Shown here one piece after another: positions 5,898 to 7,553 of a stretch of 7,553 nucleotides of DNA. How positions within the stretch are numbered: position 1 is the stretch's first letter; each line of letters begins with the position of its first letter. A program made the translations under genes and the position numbers. The stretch lies in assembly GCA_025927435.1 (NCBI GenBank), contig JAICLM010000095.1, forward strand, positions 1 through 7,553, written 5' to 3'. This DNA comes from Thermoleophilia bacterium (GTDB lineage Bacteria > Actinomycetota > Thermoleophilia > Gaiellales > Gaiellaceae). The notes under the pieces are model-generated. The model was not told the origin of the DNA. It was given only the letters and a program-made list of their open reading frames with translations, and did no database searches.

Positions 5898-5959
5898 GAA
5901 TCCCGGTGCCCGAGGGTCCGGGCGCATGCGTCTCGAGTGCCTTGGGAAAGAAGCGAACG

Positions 5960-6985
5960 GTGACCCAGCAGTCCGCTCTGCGCCTCTGGCGGCGCGGCCC
6001 CTTCAAGATCCTTTTCGCTCATCACCGCGAGCACGAGGCGCATCACGTCGTCGTGCTCATGGTCCTCGCCGCGGCGCTCTCGCTCATCGCCACGATCTTC
6101 GTCGCGGGCGCAGCGGGCTACGTGGCCGTGGCCACACACCTGCGGCACGCGAACACGTACTGGTTCCCCTTCGCCATCGCGGGCGCGATCGCGGCGCATA
6201 TCGGCTACACGTTCGCCTACCGCGAGGTCGCCAACGTCGGCCGCGACGTCAAGCTCGGCGCGTTGCGCGCAGGTGCGATCGTCGCCGCCGGGTTCGGGAT
6301 GTTCATCCCTCGAGGCGGCTTCGCCGTGGACATCGAAGCTCTCGAGGATCTCGGCGTCTCACGGGAGGAGGCGCGCGTCCGGGTGCTCGGGCTCGGCTCG
6401 CTCGAGTACGCCGTGCTCGCGACCGGCGCCCTGATCTGCGCGGTGTTCCTGCTCATCGACCACTCGGACGCCCAGCAGGCGGTCACGCTCTCGTGGACGA
6501 TCGGGGTCCCCGCCGGCACGGCGCTGGCCCTCATCGCCGTGCACTACCGCAAGTGGATCTGCCGCGGCTGGCTGAAGGGGATCCTCGGCCCGCCGCTCGA
6601 GGCGATCGGAGTCGTCGGCCAGATCGTCGCCTCGCCGCGCCGGCACGGCGCCGCGGCCTTCCTCGGGATGGCCGTCTACTGGGCCGGCGAGGTGTTCGTC
6701 CTCTGGGTCTGTCTCGCCGCGTTCGACCGCGTCACGCCGGGAGTGGCGGCGGTGGTCGTCGGGTACGCGACCGGATACGCGCTGACGCGGCGCACGCTCC
6801 CGCTCGCCGGCGCCGGCGCTGTCGAGGCGCTGCTGCCCTTCGCGCTCGTGTGGGTCGGCTTCAGCCTGCCGTCCGCCGTCCTCGCAGTCTTCTGTTACCG
6901 CTTCTTCAACCTCTGGCTCCCCCTCGGACCTGCGGCCTTCGGGCTCTACCACCTGCGGCAGCGAGTCCCCGACAGCTCGGGGTAG
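5960..6985 (+). CDS. UPF0104 / lysylphosphatidylglycerol-synthase transmembrane-region family protein
   Basis: This 341-aa polytopic membrane protein resembles the flippase-like transmembrane domain of the LPG synthase (MprF/AglD, UPF0104) family. Hydrophobic segments lie at about 29-57, 67-86, 101-117, 147-166, 178-195, 230-252, 258-277, 285-301 and 303-330. Family-like elements are a basic N-terminus before the first helix, and 'RRTLPLAGAGAVEALLPFAL' (277-296) followed by 'FCYRFFNLWLP' (311-321). No C-terminal aminoacyl-transferase domain is present, so it is not a complete MprF. A role in moving or tethering a lipid-linked substrate is possible but unproven. The start is uncertain. GTG 5960 has a weak purine-rich AGAAG upstream and gives the expected short basic N-terminus. 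GTG 5906 would add 18 residues and fits a leaderless start after the TACGCT box at 5892. Confidence 0.85.
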   Translation: MTQQSALRLWRRGPFKILFAHHREHEAHHVVVLMVLAAALSLIATIFVAGAAGYVAVATHLRHANTYWFPFAIAGAIAAHIGYTFAYREVANVGRDVKLGALRAGAIVAAGFGMFIPRGGFAVDIEALEDLGVSREEARVRVLGLGSLEYAVLATGALICAVFLLIDHSDAQQAVTLSWTIGVPAGTALALIAVHYRKWICRGWLKGILGPPLEAIGVVGQIVASPRRHGAAAFLGMAVYWAGEVFVLWVCLAAFDRVTPGVAAVVVGYATGYALTRRTLPLAGAGAVEALLPFALVWVGFSLPSAVLAVFCYRFFNLWLPLGPAAFGLYHLRQRVPDSSG

Positions 6986-6993
6986 CTAGCCGC

Positions 6994-7011
6994 CGTCTCC
7001 TCCAGACGTTT
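6994..7011 (+). terminator. Weak candidate terminator after the UPF0104-type gene
   Basis: CGTCT (6994-6998) and AGACG (7004-7008) form a 5-bp hairpin with a 5-nt loop, followed by TTT, 9 nt after the stop. The stem is short and the T-run minimal, so it may be chance. Confidence 0.3.
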
Positions 7012-7044
7012 CGACCCGGGCAACCTCCGGCAGAATGGCACGAC

Positions 7045-7350
7045 ATGTCCCTGCGCGGCCAACCGCTCGAGCAGGACGTCACCCTGCCGGACGGACGCGT
7101 CGTGGCCGTGCGGGTGGGCGTCGCCGAGGACTCCTACATCCCGCGCCGCGAGCTCGACACGGTCACGATCGAGCTCTGGGACGAAAGCCGCGGCGAGCAT
7201 CTCGCCGGGATCGCGACCGTTCTCTCGGCCGACGACGTGGACGGTGCCCGCGCCCTCCTGCGCGAGGCCGTCTCAGGTCTCGGGGACGGCTCGCTCGAAC
7301 CTACGGCCGGCGCGCTCGAACCGCTGGCGGATAGCGTGCCGGGAACATGA
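7045..7350 (+). CDS. Hypothetical 101-aa acidic protein, translationally coupled to the isomerase gene
   Basis: I do not recognise this protein. It has 101 residues, is acidic and soluble, and has no signal peptide, membrane segment or cysteine. The first half looks like a beta-rich module ('QDVTLPDGRVVAVRVGVAE' near 10-28, then 'TVTIELWDES' near 39-48). The middle, 'SADDVDGARALLREAVSGL' (61-79), should be a helix, and the tail is low in complexity (Glu/Pro/Ala/Leu). Codon use is the same G/C-ending type as in its neighbours. ATG 7045 has no good Shine-Dalgarno site; a loose -10-like CAGAAT lies 8 nt before it. The TGA stop overlaps the start of the cyclophilin gene as ATGA, which strongly supports it as a real gene and implies coupled translation. 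It might be a small partner of, or merely co-expressed with, the isomerase. Confidence 0.75.
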   Translation: MSLRGQPLEQDVTLPDGRVVAVRVGVAEDSYIPRRELDTVTIELWDESRGEHLAGIATVLSADDVDGARALLREAVSGLGDGSLEPTAGALEPLADSVPGT

Positions 7351-7553
7351 GCGCAGCGACCCTCCACACGAACCACGGCGCGATCGAGCTCGAGCTGTTC
7401 GAGGGCGAGGCCCCGAAGACCGTCGAGAACTTCCGCAAGCTCGCCGGGGACGGCTTCTACGACGGCGTCGTCTTCCACCGCATCATTCCGGACTTCATGA
7501 TCCAGGGCGGCGACCCGACCGGAACCGGCTCGGGCGGGCCCGGCTACACGTTC
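7347..7553 (+). CDS. Cyclophilin-type peptidyl-prolyl cis-trans isomerase (partial, runs off the window)
   Basis: The first 69 codons are visible, and the frame is still open at the window edge. The protein starts MSAATLHTNHGAIELELFEGEAPKTVENF and continues with the cyclophilin core 'YDGVVFHRIIPDFMIQGGDPTGTGSGGPGYTF' (38-69). The FHR (43-45) and 'FMIQGGDPTGTG' (50-61) motifs carry the active-site Arg and Gln equivalents of the PpiA/PpiB family. Without a signal peptide it is probably cytoplasmic and catalyses proline isomerisation during protein folding. The ATG overlaps the TGA of the 101-aa gene (ATGA), so the two form an operon with coupled translation. The full family length is about 160-180 aa, so more than half the gene lies beyond the window. 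Confidence 0.95.
   Translation, partial: MSAATLHTNHGAIELELFEGEAPKTVENFRKLAGDGFYDGVVFHRIIPDFMIQGGDPTGTGSGGPGYTF

Noticed and set aside
5317..6006. 229-aa minus frame overlapping the DUF4396 gene and tRNA-Arg(TCT)
   Set aside because: It reads antisense through the tRNA 3' half and ends in 'CAREDSNLRPAD', a well-known false translation of tRNA genes; the DUF4396 frame has the family motifs.
1..7553. CRISPR array, tandem repeats or insertion sequence
   Set aside because: Reading both strands showed no regularly spaced repeats, terminal inverted repeats or transposase motifs.

Overview
This window looks like an ordinary chromosomal housekeeping segment from a high-GC actinobacterium. The closest impression is a Thermoleophilia-like lineage (Gaiellales/Solirubrobacterales). 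The basis is strong G/C bias at third codon positions, tRNA genes that do not encode CCA, TANNNT-type -10 boxes placed directly before several start codons as in leaderless actinobacterial genes, and protein families (DUF2277, DUF4396, M32 carboxypeptidase, a secreted 'YPxxW' protein) that fit such genomes. The lineage is an inference from style, not from a marker gene. No integrase, transposase, CRISPR array, phage gene or toxin-antitoxin pair was seen.

Layout. Positions 23-1990 (+) encode an S9-family prolyl-oligopeptidase-type peptidase with an N-terminal beta-propeller. Its stop overlaps by 4 bp the stop of a convergent 88-aa DUF2277 gene (1987-2253, -). Behind that gene lies a tRNA-Arg(TCG) (2281-2352, -), and 51 bp further on a divergent tRNA-His(GTG) (2404-2477, +), followed by a perfect 13-bp hairpin. 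Next come a DJ-1/PfpI-family protein (2523-3077, -) and, divergent from it, a small secreted protein of unknown function (3189-3764, +). The latter abuts, with no spacer, the end of a convergent M32 zinc carboxypeptidase (3765-5249, -).

A tRNA-Arg(TCT) (5283-5355, +) is divergent from the carboxypeptidase. It is followed by a DUF4396 membrane protein (5376-5843, -), divergent from a UPF0104/LPG-synthase-type integral membrane protein (5960-6985, +). The window ends with an unrecognised 101-aa acidic protein (7045-7350, +) joined by an ATGA overlap to a cyclophilin-type peptidyl-prolyl isomerase that runs off the end (7347-7553+).

The genes are mostly single transcription units on alternating strands, and I see no shared pathway. 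Two peptidases (S9 and M32), a PfpI-family protein and a prolyl isomerase give a loose protein-turnover and folding flavour, but nothing ties them together as a system. The only convincing operon is the 101-aa protein with the isomerase. The points most worth a second look are that translationally coupled unknown protein, the DUF4396 protein with His-rich tails and conserved Cys/His/Glu residues, the secreted unknown protein, the repeated -10 arrangement suggesting leaderless transcripts, and a tRNA-Arg with a TCG anticodon. I found no evidence of a novel multi-gene system.
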